From Nocardioides antri (lineage in GTDB: Bacteria; Actinomycetota; Actinomycetes; Propionibacteriales; Nocardioidaceae), in contig NZ_VUJW01000003.1 of assembly GCF_008373765.1 (NCBI RefSeq), forward strand, positions 620,001-684,000: a stretch of DNA of 64,000 bases, in the 5' to 3' direction. The notes beneath the pieces were generated by a model. That model did no database searches. It was not told the origin of the DNA and saw only the letters and a list, made by a program, of their open reading frames with translations. Positions 8,609-17,497 of the stretch are shown here, in pieces (the first letter of the stretch is position 1; the number at the start of each line of letters is the position of its first letter). Both the position numbers and the translations under genes were made by a program.

Positions 8609-9643
8609 GTGGAGACAGCCGACCCCCGCCCGACCAGCCCGACCGGCGCCGACGAGGCCGAGTTCAGGAGAGCGGCCCGCAGCGGCGATGCCGGCAGGTT
8701 CGCGTTGCTGACCGAGCGCTACCGCCGCGAGCTGCTGGTGCACTGCTACCGGATGCTCGCGTCCTACGAGGACGCCCAGGACCTGACCCAGGAGACGTTC
8801 CTGCGCGCGTGGGCCAAGCGGGAGTCGTTCGAGGGGCGGGCGTCGCTGCGCACCTGGCTCTACCGGATCGCCACCAACGCCTGCCTCGACTTCCTCGAGA
8901 AGCGGCGGGACCGCACGCCGGTCCCCGTCGAGCTGCAGGGCGCGGGCGGATCGGGCACCGAGGTGCTCTACCTGCAGCCGTGGCCGGACAACCAGCCGGA
9001 GGATCCGCACGAGCGGGCCGTGGCCAAGGAGACCGTGGAGCTCGCTTTCATCGTGGCCGTCCAGCACCTCCCCGCGCGGCAGCGGGCCGTCCTGATCCTC
9101 CGTGACGTGCTGGGCTGGCCGGCTCAGCAGTCGGCCGACACCCTCGAGCTCTCCCTCGCGTCCGCGAACAGCGCCCTCCAGCGCGCCCGGGCCACGATGC
9201 GTGACCACCTGCCCGACGGCCGGCTCGACTGGAGCGCGCGAGCGAGGCAGGACATGAGCGCGGAGGAGCGGCAGCTCGTGTCGGCGTACGTCCGCGCCCA
9301 CGAGACGCTCGACATCGACGGCCTGACCGCGCTGCTCCGCGCCGACCTGCGGTTCGCGATGCCGCCCCAGCCCGGGGTCTGGGTCGGGCGCGACGAGACC
9401 GTCCAGGGCTGGATCGAGGGCGGCTTCGGCCAGGGCGACTACACCGAGTGGAGGTGCCGGACCACGACGGCCAACGGCCAACCGGCCGTCGCGATGTACC
9501 TCCGCCGGCCCGGAGCACCGACCTACGAAGCCTTCGCGATGGACGTGCTGCGCGTCGAGGACGGCAAGGTCGCCGAGATCACGACCTTCGAGAGCGACGT
9601 CTTCGCGTGGTTCGGCCTGCCACCACACCTGGAGCCGCGCTGA
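8609..9643 (+). CDS. ECF RNA polymerase sigma factor with C-terminal SnoaL-like domain (SigG/SigX5 type)
   Basis: This is a 344-aa alternative sigma factor. Region 2 is visible in RMLASYEDAQDLTQETFLRAW and region 4 in VLILRDVLGWPAQQSADTL. Residues from about 215 to the end form an NTF2/SnoaL-like domain of the kind that replaces a separate anti-sigma factor in such ECF groups (TIGR02960-like). The GTG at 8609 has AGGAG five bases upstream. The frame is open far upstream, opposite the transporter gene, but that part is not protein-like. Divergence from the MFS exporter suggests the transporter may be one of its targets. Confidence 0.88.
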   Translation: METADPRPTSPTGADEAEFRRAARSGDAGRFALLTERYRRELLVHCYRMLASYEDAQDLTQETFLRAWAKRESFEGRASLRTWLYRIATNACLDFLEKRRDRTPVPVELQGAGGSGTEVLYLQPWPDNQPEDPHERAVAKETVELAFIVAVQHLPARQRAVLILRDVLGWPAQQSADTLELSLASANSALQRARATMRDHLPDGRLDWSARARQDMSAEERQLVSAYVRAHETLDIDGLTALLRADLRFAMPPQPGVWVGRDETVQGWIEGGFGQGDYTEWRCRTTTANGQPAVAMYLRRPGAPTYEAFAMDVLRVEDGKVAEITTFESDVFAWFGLPPHLEPR

Positions 9644-9653
9644 CCCTCCGCGC

Positions 9654-10577
9654 CTAGGGGTACTCCAGTCCCACGGTCTCCTCGCTGATCTCCCACAGCC
9701 GGCGGGCGGCGTCCTCGTCCCGCGCGAGGCGGGTCCGCCCGACCGGGCGCGGGGGGCCGGCGAGTTGGCGGAAGCCGCCCGGGCCGACGTAGGTGTCGCC
9801 CGGGAGGTCAGCGGTCGCGGCCATCAGCGACGGCCAGGCGCCGGCCTCGGCCGACTGCGAGACCGCCTTGATCGTGGCGTCGAGGATCGACGCGATGCCG
9901 CCGCTCGCGCGGCCGTACTGGCCGTTGGCCGCCAGGTGGGTGCCCGCGAAGCCGGGGTGTGCCGCCAGTGCGCGCACCGGCAGCTCCGCCGCCTTCAGCC
10001 GACGCTCGAGCTCGCCCGTGAACAGCAGGTTCGCGAGCTTGCTCTGCCCGTAGACGGGCCACCGGAGGTAGCGGCCGTGCGGCCGGCGAGGATCGCCGAG
10101 CGGCGCCGTCCGGGCGGTCGCGTGCATCAGCGACGACACCGTGACCACACGACCGTCGCCGCTCGCGGCCAGCTGCGGCAGCAGCAGCCCGGTCAGCAGG
10201 AACGGGCCGAAGTGGTTGGTGGCCATCTGCTGCTCGAGGTCGTCCTCCGTCCGGGAGTACGGCGTCCCCATCACGCCCGCGTTGTTGACGAGCACGTCGA
10301 TCGCGCCGAACCGCGCGGCCGCTGCCGCGGCGTGCCGGACCGAGGCCAGGCTGGCCAGGTCGAGCTGGAGCGTCTCGAGCTCGGCGTCCGGGACCTGGGC
10401 CCGGATCTCGGCGACGGTCGCCTCGACCTTCGCCGGGGTCCGTCCCGCGAGCACGACGCGGGCCCCTCGCCGGGCCAGCTCCAGCGCGGTGTAGTGGCCG
10501 AGCCCACCGATGGTCGGCCCGGTGACGAGGACGGTGCGGCCCGTCTGTTCGGGCATGTCGGCGGGGCTCCAGCTCAT
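9654..10577 (-). CDS. Short-chain dehydrogenase/reductase
   Basis: This 307-aa NAD(P)-dependent oxidoreductase is of the retinol-dehydrogenase-like SDR type. It has the nucleotide-binding motif TGPTIGGLGHYTA, the NNAGVMG motif and catalytic YGQSK with an upstream serine in VSSLMHA. The glycine motif is slightly unusual: most members have TGANSGIG. Its ATG overlaps the stop of the upstream maleylpyruvate-isomerase-like gene (ATGA), so the two are translationally coupled. The substrate is not determinable. Confidence 0.88.
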   Translation of the reverse strand: MSWSPADMPEQTGRTVLVTGPTIGGLGHYTALELARRGARVVLAGRTPAKVEATVAEIRAQVPDAELETLQLDLASLASVRHAAAAAARFGAIDVLVNNAGVMGTPYSRTEDDLEQQMATNHFGPFLLTGLLLPQLAASGDGRVVTVSSLMHATARTAPLGDPRRPHGRYLRWPVYGQSKLANLLFTGELERRLKAAELPVRALAAHPGFAGTHLAANGQYGRASGGIASILDATIKAVSQSAEAGAWPSLMAATADLPGDTYVGPGGFRQLAGPPRPVGRTRLARDEDAARRLWEISEETVGLEYP

Positions 10578-11389
10578 GGCGTCGTCCCCAGGTGGGCGAC
10601 GATCGCCTCGCCCAGCGCGGCGTCGCCCTCGATGGTGACGGCGCCGGGCCCGGCGTCCCGACGGCCGCCGGCGAGCACGACGAACGTCTCGCGGTCCATG
10701 CTCAGCCGCACCCCGGGCTCTGCCGGCTCCTCGGCGAGCCGCTGCCCGCGACCGTACTCGTCCACCTCGACGGCGACGACCGGGCTGCCCGCGACCGCCA
10801 GCACTGCGGTGGTGCCGGCAGGCGGCGCGACCAACTTGCCGACGACGAAGCCGAACGCCTCGCTGAGGTAGTCGGCCGTGTGCTGGGCGGCCGCACTGTC
10901 CATGCCACCGGGGATGCCGACCGCGCGGCGGACGTCCTGCTCATGCATCCAGACGTCGAGCGGCCGGTTGCGGAGCAGCGTCTGCTGGGTCCACCCGATG
11001 AGGCCGAAGATCCCGGGGGCAGGTGCGGACGGGTCGGTCGGCGGTTCGGCGACGAGCGCGTCGTGCCGCGCCGACGTCGTGCTCCGGATCTCCTCGATGA
11101 TCGAGGCCGGCTCCCGGTCCCGGCGGGTGACGACCCCGACCTCGGTGAACTGTCCCATCGGCCCGGTCACGTGCGGGGGGTCGCCGATGTCGGCGGTCTC
11201 GTCCGGTCCGCCGGCCAGGAGGCTCTCCAGGTGCGCCACGTGGGACGCGACGGCCTTGACGTCCCAGCCGGGCAGGTCCGTGGGGAGCGCCCAGGCGTCC
11301 TCGGGCAGGGAGTCCAGCAGGGCGGTGAAGTCACCGATCGCCTGCCACCAGGTCTCGACGTAGGTCGCCAGCCGCTCGGCATCGCTCAT
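10574..11389 (-). CDS. Maleylpyruvate isomerase family (MDMPI, mycothiol-dependent type) enzyme
   Basis: This 271-aa protein has an N-terminal DinB/MDMPI metal-binding domain; DLPGWDVKAVASHVAHLE gives the conserved histidine region near residue 50. A second histidine-containing segment, DVWMHEQDVRRAVG, lies near residue 150. The C-terminal SCP2-like portion is also present. Family members use mycothiol in isomerase or S-transferase reactions, or have unknown roles. The downstream SDR gene overlaps it by 4 bp. No ribosome-binding site is obvious at the ATG. The exact reaction is not assigned. Confidence 0.83.
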   Translation of the reverse strand: MSDAERLATYVETWWQAIGDFTALLDSLPEDAWALPTDLPGWDVKAVASHVAHLESLLAGGPDETADIGDPPHVTGPMGQFTEVGVVTRRDREPASIIEEIRSTTSARHDALVAEPPTDPSAPAPGIFGLIGWTQQTLLRNRPLDVWMHEQDVRRAVGIPGGMDSAAAQHTADYLSEAFGFVVGKLVAPPAGTTAVLAVAGSPVVAVEVDEYGRGQRLAEEPAEPGVRLSMDRETFVVLAGGRRDAGPGAVTIEGDAALGEAIVAHLGTTP

Positions 11390-11450
11390 GCAGGCGATCG
11401 TAACGACGCCCCGCCGCCGCCCTCAGGCCATCTCAACGGGCTCAGGCGGC

Positions 11451-12482
11451 TCAGCGGGTCAGGTAACGGGCGATCGAGGGCACGTCGTCCCGGAACCGGA
11501 GCTTGGCGCCGTAGAGCACGCGTTGCGCGGCCGGGCCGCGTTCGCCGGCCACGAACGGCGGGTCCGGCGGGACGGTCGTCCCGTTGCGCACCCAGCCGTG
11601 GAAGTACATCAACGGCGTCCCGTCGACGACGAGGACGTCGGCACCACCGGGACCGCAGAGCCCGCCCGTCGTGACCCGCGAGAGCAGCACCCGACGCGGC
11701 CGCAGCGGCCAGGTGGCGAGGTCGGCCGACCGGCGCCAGACCGTGCGATAGCTGCACTTCGACCAGATGTCCTCGGACGTGAACAGGTGGTAGAACGCGC
11801 CCCGCCGCAGGATCACCGGGTTCTCCATCACCCAGTCCGCCCGCACCAGCTCGCTGCTGGTGGCGCCGGCGGCCGGACCCAGGCCGCGCGGCCCGAGCGG
11901 CAGCATCCGGATCGACGAGGGCACACCGTCGGTCTTGTAGAGGAGGTACGGCGTGCCGTCCTCTCCCACGAGGTACGACGGGTCGATCACGCCCCGCCGC
12001 GGCAGGCCCGGCGCGTTCGGCACCGTGTCGTGCGCGGGTGGTGTGGCGGCCCGCCGGTGGCACACCAGCGGGCGCTCGTCGACCGGCCGGAAGGCGTCGT
12101 ACGCCGTGGGCGCGGTCGCGACCCCGATGCACCGGCGCCCCTTGCCGAGCCCGCGGACGGGCGCCGCGTAGTAGAGGACCCATCGGTCGCCGACCCGGGC
12201 GAGGTCCGCGGCCCACACGTCGCCGTCCTTCGCCCAGCGCGGAAGCCGGCGGAGCGCCGGCCGGATCCAGCGCCACCCCTCGCCCGCGTCCCAGCGAGCA
12301 CGGCGGAGCAGCGGCCCGGTGGCCACCATCACCTTGCCGTTGCGGGTGGTGACGACGCTGGGGTCGCCGGTCCGGTCCGTGGTGAGGATGGGGTCGGGGT
12401 ACACCGCCGCAGCCGCAGGCACGAGCCCGACGGTCGCCGCGACGAGGAGCGCGCCGACGGTGAGGCGCACGCGATTGAGCAC
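11451..12482 (-). CDS. Secreted GH43-like five-bladed beta-propeller protein
   Basis: This is a 343-aa exported protein. A signal peptide (GALLVAATVGLVPAAAA) precedes a mature part with glycoside-hydrolase-family-43-like repeats: YPDPILTTDRTGDPSVV at the N-terminus, WVLYYAAPV, and DPSYLVGEDGTPYLLYKTDG in the centre. Aspartates in the first and third segments resemble the GH43 catalytic base and pKa modulator. Hydrolysis of arabinose- or xylose-containing polymers is plausible, but activity is not proven. The start is GTG at 12482 without a clear ribosome-binding site. Confidence 0.72.
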   Translation of the reverse strand: MLNRVRLTVGALLVAATVGLVPAAAAVYPDPILTTDRTGDPSVVTTRNGKVMVATGPLLRRARWDAGEGWRWIRPALRRLPRWAKDGDVWAADLARVGDRWVLYYAAPVRGLGKGRRCIGVATAPTAYDAFRPVDERPLVCHRRAATPPAHDTVPNAPGLPRRGVIDPSYLVGEDGTPYLLYKTDGVPSSIRMLPLGPRGLGPAAGATSSELVRADWVMENPVILRRGAFYHLFTSEDIWSKCSYRTVWRRSADLATWPLRPRRVLLSRVTTGGLCGPGGADVLVVDGTPLMYFHGWVRNGTTVPPDPPFVAGERGPAAQRVLYGAKLRFRDDVPSIARYLTR

Positions 12483-12497
12483 GCGCCGGACTCTAGA

Positions 12498-13100
12498 TCA
12501 GGAAACGGCCAGGGAGAGGGCGATCGCCAGCATCGTCACCCCGATGAGCACGTCGAGCACCTGCCAGGCACGCGGGGTCGCGAGGAGTCGCTGGCCGAGG
12601 CCCGCGCCGTACCCCAGGCCGGTGAACCACAGGACGCTCCCCACGGCGGCACCGCCGGCGAACCACCACCGGTCGGCGGGTCCGTGCTGGTTGGCGATCG
12701 AGCCGAGCAGCAGCACGGTGTCGAGGTAGACGTGCGGGTTGAGGTAGGTCAGCGCGACCGCGCGACCGATCGCCGCGCCGCGGGACGCGGCACCGCTCCG
12801 GGCTGCCTCGAGGGTGGCCGGGCGACGAGCCCGGGCCAGGGAGAGGACGCCGTACGCCGCCAGGAACGCGACGCCGAGCCACCGCACCACCTCCAGCACC
12901 CACCCGGCGTGCGTCACGACGCTGCCGATGCCGGTGACGCCGCCGACGATGAGGACCGCGTCGGACAGCGCGCAGATCGCCACCACCGGGCCGACGTGCT
13001 CGCGCGCGATGCCCTGGCGCAGCACGAACGCGTTCTGCGCCCCGATCGCGACGATCAGGGACAGACCGGTGAGCAGGCCGGCGGCGATAGCGGTGGACAC
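12498..13100 (-). CDS. lysE: LysE/ArgO-family basic amino acid exporter
   Basis: This 200-aa membrane protein should export lysine or arginine. It has about six hydrophobic segments and the family signature GLSLIVAIGAQNAFVLRQGI at its start, with NPHVYLDTVLLLG in the middle. The GTG at 13100 gives the canonical N-terminus; a second GTG at 13124 would add eight residues. It is divergent from lysG, which in Corynebacterium activates lysE in response to intracellular lysine, arginine or histidine. That pairing supports the assignment. Confidence 0.88.
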   Translation of the reverse strand: MSTAIAAGLLTGLSLIVAIGAQNAFVLRQGIAREHVGPVVAICALSDAVLIVGGVTGIGSVVTHAGWVLEVVRWLGVAFLAAYGVLSLARARRPATLEAARSGAASRGAAIGRAVALTYLNPHVYLDTVLLLGSIANQHGPADRWWFAGGAAVGSVLWFTGLGYGAGLGQRLLATPRAWQVLDVLIGVTMLAIALSLAVS

Positions 13101-13169
13101 GCTTCGACCGTAGGGATGGAACACTCTTCAGACCAGCGAATGTTTCTTGGGATCCCTTAGCGTTGCTTC

Positions 13170-14039
13170 ATGACGCCACAGCCGGCCCAGCTCGAGGCGC
13201 TCCTCGCCATCGCCGACCACGGCTCCTTCGAGGCAGCCGCCCGGGCGCTGCACGTGACCGCGAGCGCGGTGAGCCAGCGGATCCGTGCGCTCGAGTCGAT
13301 CGCCGGGCAGGTCCTGGTCAGCCGGACGTCACCGTGCCGGCCGACGCCCGCCGGTGCGGCGTACGTCCGCCTCGGCCGGCAGACCCGGCTCCTGTACGAC
13401 GAGGCGCGGCTCGAGGTCGACGCCGCCGACCACGTCCTCACCCTCCCGGTCGCGGTCAACGCCGACTCGCTCGCGACGTGGTTCCGCGACGTGCTCTCCG
13501 CTGCGGCGGGCTGGGACGGCGTGGCGCTGCGGCTCCGGGTCGAGGACCAGGCCTACTCCGCCGGGCTGCTCCGCAGCGGCGACGCGCTGGCCGCCGTGAC
13601 CAGCGAGCCGACGCCGGTCCAGGGCTGCGCGGTGGAGCCCGTCGGCGTGCTGCGGTACGGCGCCGCCGCCGCCCCTGCGTTCGTCGACCGCTGGCGCCGC
13701 GGGCGCGGCATGGACTGGGAGCGGATGCCGGTCCTGGTCTTCAACGAGAAGGACACCCTCCAGCACGACGTGCTCGCCGCCCGCGGCGTGACGCCGCGGA
13801 CCGTCCACCGGGTCCCGACGTCGACCGACTTCCACGAGGCCGCCCGCCGGGGGCTCGGCTGGTGCATGGTGCCCGAGCCGCAGCTGCTCCCCGACCTGGA
13901 GGTGGGCCGGCTCGTGCGGCTCCCCGGCCGTGATCACGTGGACGTACCCCTCTTCTGGCAGCGCTGGCGCCTCGACTCCTCCGCCCTCGCCCGCCTCACC
14001 GAGGCGGTCCACGCCGCCGCCCGCGCGCACCTGCGCTAG
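13170..14039 (+). CDS. lysG: LysR-family regulator LysG/ArgP
   Basis: This is a 289-aa LysR-type transcriptional activator. The N-terminal winged helix is clear (QLEALLAIADHGSFEAAARALHVTASAVSQRIRALE), followed by a substrate-binding domain. It belongs to the ArgP/IciA/LysG group because it is divergent from lysE, with only 69 bp between starts, and because of the characteristic SAVSQRI recognition helix. It should activate the exporter gene when basic amino acids accumulate. Confidence 0.9.
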   Translation: MTPQPAQLEALLAIADHGSFEAAARALHVTASAVSQRIRALESIAGQVLVSRTSPCRPTPAGAAYVRLGRQTRLLYDEARLEVDAADHVLTLPVAVNADSLATWFRDVLSAAAGWDGVALRLRVEDQAYSAGLLRSGDALAAVTSEPTPVQGCAVEPVGVLRYGAAAAPAFVDRWRRGRGMDWERMPVLVFNEKDTLQHDVLAARGVTPRTVHRVPTSTDFHEAARRGLGWCMVPEPQLLPDLEVGRLVRLPGRDHVDVPLFWQRWRLDSSALARLTEAVHAAARAHLR

Positions 14040-14113
14040 CAGGGCCGCCTATCGTCCTGCCGCCAGCGGGCCGCAACCGCTGACGACGTCAACCGCGAGG
14101 CCGGCGGCGTGGC

Positions 14114-14139
14114 GCACGCGGGCGAAGCCCGCATCGTGC
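14114..14139. repeat. Hairpin with nested stem, 3' of lysG
   Basis: GCACG (14114-14118) pairs with CGTGC (14135-14139) around an inner CGGGC-GAA-GCCCG stem. It lies in the 174-bp gap between the convergent lysG and acyl-CoA dehydrogenase genes and may stop transcription from lysG. No T-run follows it. Confidence 0.4.
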
Positions 14140-14163
14140 GACGCCCCTGGCCCGTGCGAAGCG

Positions 14164-14208
14164 ATGGGCCGGGCGGTGTCGCACGATTTGCGACACCGCC
14201 CGGCCCAT
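14164..14208. terminator. Perfect 20-bp stem hairpin between convergent genes
   Basis: Two perfectly complementary 20-base arms (14164-14183 and 14189-14208) flank a 5-base loop CGATT. The element begins 6 bp after the acyl-CoA dehydrogenase stop codon and faces the end of lysG. It is placed to act as a bidirectional terminator. Neither strand carries a good U-tract, so termination is inferred from stem strength and position. Confidence 0.65.
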
Positions 14209-14213
14209 TCAAA

Positions 14214-16085
14214 TCAGAAGGCCGCCTCGTCGAGGTCCATGATCGCCAGGTCGGTCGCCTGGGCGATCGCGACCTCGGCGCTGATCTTCGGCAGCACCTC
14301 GGCCGCGAAGAACTGCGCCGCGGCGACCTTGCCCTCGTAGAAGGCCTTGTCGCTGCCCGGGTCGCCGGCGAGGGCGGCCAGGGCCACCTCGGCGCTGCGC
14401 AGCAGCAGCCACGCCACGACGACGTCGCCGAGCGTCATCAGCAGTCGGCTGGTGTTGAGGCCGACCTTGTAGATGTTGCGGAGGTCGCCGCCGCTGTTCA
14501 CGTCGGAGCTCATCAGGTCGTTGACCAGGTGGCCGACCAGGGCGTTGGCGTCGTCCAGGGCCTTGCCCAGCAGCGCCCGCTCGTTCTTGAGCTGCGGGTT
14601 GGCCGCCTCGTCCTCCACGAACCCCTTGATCTGGTTGGCGATGTCGCCGAGCGCCTTGCCGCCGTCCTTGACGATCTTGCGGAAGAAGAAGTCCATGCCC
14701 TGGATCGCGGTGGTGCCCTCGTAGAGGGTGTCGATCTTGGCGTCACGGACGTACTGCTCGATGGGGTACTCCTGCAGGAAGCCGGAGCCGCCCAGGGTCT
14801 GCAGCGACTCGGTGCCGAGCAGGGTCCACGAGCGCTCGGAGCCGTAGCCCTTCACGATCGGCAGCAGCAGGTCGTTGAGCGCAGCGGCAGCCTTGTAGTC
14901 GTCGCTGCCCTTCTCGGCCAGCTGGATCCGGTCCTGCACCGCCGCGGTGTACAGCACCAGCGAGCGCATGCCCTCGGCGTACGCCTTCTGGGTCATGAGC
15001 GAGCGGCGCACGTCGGGGTGGTGGGTGATCGTCACCTTCGGCGCGGTCTTGTCGGCGGCCTGGGTGAGGTCGGGGCCCTGGACGCGCTCCTTGGCGTACT
15101 CCAGCGCGTTGAGGTAGCCCGTCGACAGCGTCGAGATGGCCTTGGTGCCCACCATCATCCGGGCGTTCTCGATGACGTCGAACATCTGGGCGATGCCGTC
15201 GTGGACCTCGCCGAGCAGCCAGCCCTTGGCCGGCTCTCCCCCGCCGATCTGCGGGTCGCCGAAGGTGACCTCGCAGGTGTTGGAGACCTTGATGCCCATC
15301 TTGTGCTCGACGTTGGTGACGTAGGCACCGTTGCGCTCACCGGTGAGCTCACCGGTCTCGTGGTCGAAGTGGTACTTCGGCACCAGGAAGAGCGAGAGGC
15401 CCTTCGTGCCCGGCCCACCGATGCCCTCGACGCCCTTCGGGCGCGCGAGGACGAGGTGCATGATGTTCTCCTGCAGGTCGGACTCGGCGCTGGTGATGAA
15501 GCGCTTGACCCCGACGATGTTCCAGGAGCCGTCCTCGTTGGGCGTCGCGTACGTCGTGCCGGCGCCCACGTCCGAGCCGGCGTCCGGCTCGGTGAGCACC
15601 ATCGTGGCGCCCCACTGACGCTCGACGATGTGCTGGGCGATCAGCTTGTCGCGCTCGGTGCCGTTCTCGAAGACGACCTTCGCGAAGAACGGGCCCGCGC
15701 CGTACATCCAGATCGGGGTGTTGGCGCCCAGGATCATCTCGGCGGTCGCCCAGACCAGCGAGGACGGCGCGTTGGTGCCGCCGATCTCCTCGGGGGTCTG
15801 CAGGCTCCAGAAGCCCGACTCCATCCAGGTGTCGTAGCTCTTCTTGAACGACGCCGGCACGGGCGCGGTGTGGGTCTTGGGGTCGAAGACCGGCGGGTTG
15901 CGGTCGCCGTCCTCGAAGGACGCCGCGAGGTCCTCGCGACAGATGCGCTCCACCTCGGAGAGGATCTCCTTGGCGGTGTCGACGTCCATCTCCTCGAACG
16001 GCCCGGCGCCCAGGATCTCCTGGCGCCCGAGGAGCTCGAACAGGTTGAAGTGGATGTCGCGCAGGTTGCTCTTGTAGTGACTCAC
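14214..16085 (-). CDS. Acyl-CoA dehydrogenase, FadE5-like with C-terminal extension
   Basis: This 623-aa FAD enzyme catalyses the first step of fatty acyl-CoA beta-oxidation. The N-terminus ([20 protein letters not shown]) and [12 protein letters not shown] closely resemble mycobacterial FadE5. The FAD/acyl-binding core has [13 protein letters not shown], and the catalytic glutamate should lie in LYEGTTAIQ near residue 456. The length of about 620 residues matches the long FadE5 group rather than the usual 380-aa enzymes. Electrons would pass through ETF to the EtfD-like protein encoded at 31.2-34.2 kb. The inverted repeat at 16140-16153 lies 55 bp upstream, and the divergent Rrf2 gene shares the intergenic region. 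Confidence 0.93.
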   Translation of the reverse strand: MSHYKSNLRDIHFNLFELLGRQEILGAGPFEEMDVDTAKEILSEVERICREDLAASFEDGDRNPPVFDPKTHTAPVPASFKKSYDTWMESGFWSLQTPEEIGGTNAPSSLVWATAEMILGANTPIWMYGAGPFFAKVVFENGTERDKLIAQHIVERQWGATMVLTEPDAGSDVGAGTTYATPNEDGSWNIVGVKRFITSAESDLQENIMHLVLARPKGVEGIGGPGTKGLSLFLVPKYHFDHETGELTGERNGAYVTNVEHKMGIKVSNTCEVTFGDPQIGGGEPAKGWLLGEVHDGIAQMFDVIENARMMVGTKAISTLSTGYLNALEYAKERVQGPDLTQAADKTAPKVTITHHPDVRRSLMTQKAYAEGMRSLVLYTAAVQDRIQLAEKGSDDYKAAAALNDLLLPIVKGYGSERSWTLLGTESLQTLGGSGFLQEYPIEQYVRDAKIDTLYEGTTAIQGMDFFFRKIVKDGGKALGDIANQIKGFVEDEAANPQLKNERALLGKALDDANALVGHLVNDLMSSDVNSGGDLRNIYKVGLNTSRLLMTLGDVVVAWLLLRSAEVALAALAGDPGSDKAFYEGKVAAAQFFAAEVLPKISAEVAIAQATDLAIMDLDEAAF

Positions 16086-16139
16086 GGTCCCACCGTTTCT
16101 TCATTGAGTGAGTGGTGATGACACGAGTGGCGCTGGGGC

Positions 16140-16153
16140 CTACTCGCGAGTAA
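16140..16153. promoter_or_regulatory. Operator CTACTCGCGAGTAA upstream of the acyl-CoA dehydrogenase gene
   Basis: The core TACTCGCGAGTA (16141-16152) is a perfect 12-bp palindrome. The 14-mer matches the pattern of sites at 4418-4431 and 34309-34322 (YTAC-N6-GTAA). It lies 55 bp upstream of the dehydrogenase ATG, in the region divergent with the Rrf2 gene. Confidence 0.62.
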
Positions 16154-16170
16154 CTTTATGATACGTGGGG

Positions 16171-16189
16171 TGCTTGCTCCGGGCAAGCA
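16171..16189. promoter_or_regulatory. Inverted repeat TGCTTGC-N5-GCAAGCA before the Rrf2 gene
   Basis: Seven-base perfect arms flank TCCGG. The repeat is centred about 58 bp upstream of the Rrf2-family gene start, a good position for autoregulation. It could also serve the divergent dehydrogenase gene. Confidence 0.45.
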
Positions 16190-16237
16190 AGCCCCCATGT
16201 GAAGTGACTCGATCGAGAAATCTGAGACACTGGACCC

Positions 16238-16696
16238 ATGCGAGTTTCCGCCAAGTCCGACTACGCGCTCCGCGCCCTGATCGAGATGGCGGGCCGCGAG
16301 GACGGACGTGCGGTCAGCGCCGAGGAGCTGGGGCGACTCCAGGACATCCCCCACGGCTTCCTCCAGGCGATCCTCGCCGACCTGCGCCGGGCGGGCGTCG
16401 TGATGTCCCAGCGCGGCCAGTCAGGCGGGTGGCGCATGGGCCGTGCCGCGGCCGACGTCTCCGTCGCCGACGTGATCCGGGCCGTCGACGGCCCCCTGGT
16501 GTCGGTCTACGGACTGCGCCCCGAGGCCGTCAGTTACAACGAGTCGGCCGACGTCCTCCAGCACGTCTGGATCGCGGCCCGGAGCTCGCTGCGCGAGGTG
16601 TTCGAGGAGGTCTCGATCCAGCAGCTCGCCGACGGCGAGCTGCCTCCGGCAGTGACCAAGCGCACGGCCGACGAGGACGCCTGGAAGGCCCACTAG
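16238..16696 (+). CDS. Rrf2-family transcriptional regulator
   Basis: This 152-aa winged-helix regulator has the family N-terminus (MRVSAKSDYALRALIEMA), IPHGFLQAILADLRRAGVV and the wing motif QRGQSGGWRMGR. The cysteine triad that binds an Fe-S cluster in IscR, NsrR and RirA is absent, so it probably senses something other than iron-sulfur status. It is divergent from the acyl-CoA dehydrogenase gene, a placement that makes that gene a candidate target. Mycobacterial members of this cysteine-less group are known, but their ligands vary. Confidence 0.88.
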   Translation: MRVSAKSDYALRALIEMAGREDGRAVSAEELGRLQDIPHGFLQAILADLRRAGVVMSQRGQSGGWRMGRAAADVSVADVIRAVDGPLVSVYGLRPEAVSYNESADVLQHVWIAARSSLREVFEEVSIQQLADGELPPAVTKRTADEDAWKAH

Positions 16697-16701
16697 CCCG
16701 C

Positions 16702-17379
16702 TCAGGCGACCGAGCCGAGCCTCTTCTTCAGCTTCTTGCGCTTGCGGTCGCTCTCGTCCCGCCAGCGCTCCAGGCTCTGGTTGCGCCGGGCCAGCCGTTC
16801 GATCTCGCGGCGGGCCTCGTCGAGGGAGGTCAGCGGCCGGATGCTGACCGGCTCGGGCACGGCGGCGAGGCCGAGCGACGCCGTACCGAACCCCGCGACC
16901 TTGCCGAAGGCTTTCCAGACGCGCTTCGGGGTGGGGTCCTCGAGCCGGACGACGTGCAGCCGCTCGGGCTTGCGGACCGCAGCGCCCCAGCGGTCGACCA
17001 TCGCGTCGACGTCCTCGTCGGGGCGGGGGGTGAGGACGACATGGACCTGGAGACCGGCCAGGCCGTCGAGCAGCAGGTCGATCTCCGGCCGCGTCGCGGC
17101 GGCGAGCAGTGGCAGGCTGAGGACGACGGTCTGGCTCCCCTTCCAGGCGCGCCGGCACAACGTCGCCCACTGCCCCTCGACCTCCTTGCGGGTGAAGCCC
17201 CAGGCCTTGTGCTCGCGCAGGACCTCGACGGCGGCGAGGAACGTCTCGTCCGCGGACTTGGCGGGAGCGTCGATCCCGAGCTCGACGAGCGCGTCGCGGT
17301 GATGGACCAGGGCCGCCTCGATGATGTCCCCGGGGCCGGACGGACCGACGTGGAGGAACACCTTTCGCTTCTTGGCCAT
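16702..17379 (-). CDS. Hypothetical protein, degenerate sulfotransferase-like N-terminus
   Basis: This is a 225-aa cytoplasmic protein. The opening KKRKVFLHVGPSGPGDII aligns in pattern with the HIGTPKTGT-type PAPS/P-loop start of actinobacterial sulfotransferase-like proteins, but the lysine-glycine-threonine core is lost. The C-terminus is a basic coiled-coil-like segment (EARREIERLARRNQSLERW to the end). The start is taken at the ATG at 17379 (MAKKRK); an ATG at 17436 would add 19 residues. Its promoter region contains a KstR-like site shared with the divergent gene. No function is recognised. Confidence 0.6.
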   Translation of the reverse strand: MAKKRKVFLHVGPSGPGDIIEAALVHHRDALVELGIDAPAKSADETFLAAVEVLREHKAWGFTRKEVEGQWATLCRRAWKGSQTVVLSLPLLAAATRPEIDLLLDGLAGLQVHVVLTPRPDEDVDAMVDRWGAAVRKPERLHVVRLEDPTPKRVWKAFGKVAGFGTASLGLAAVPEPVSIRPLTSLDEARREIERLARRNQSLERWRDESDRKRKKLKKRLGSVA

Positions 17380-17461
17380 GCCAGCAGCGTCCGGGACCCG
17401 GCTGACGGCTCCGTGAACGCCGCCCGAACCGGACATGAGGCGGACCTGTAACGTCCGTCAC

Positions 17462-17475
17462 TAGAACGTGTTCCA
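17462..17475. promoter_or_regulatory. KstR-type operator TAGAACGTGTTCCA
   Basis: The 14-mer matches the published KstR consensus TNNAACNNGTTNNA at every fixed position. KstR is the TetR repressor of cholesterol/steroid catabolism in Mycobacterium and Rhodococcus. The site ends 22 bp before the SnoaL-like gene at 17498 and is also upstream of the divergent gene ending at 16702. Confidence 0.65.
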
Positions 17476-17497
17476 GTTCTGGTCGTAGGATCGGCCC

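Noticed and set aside
16171-16189. Inverted repeat considered as a KstR2 operator
   Set aside because: KstR2 sites read ANCAAGNNCTTGNT. Here the half-sites are in the opposite orientation and farther apart.
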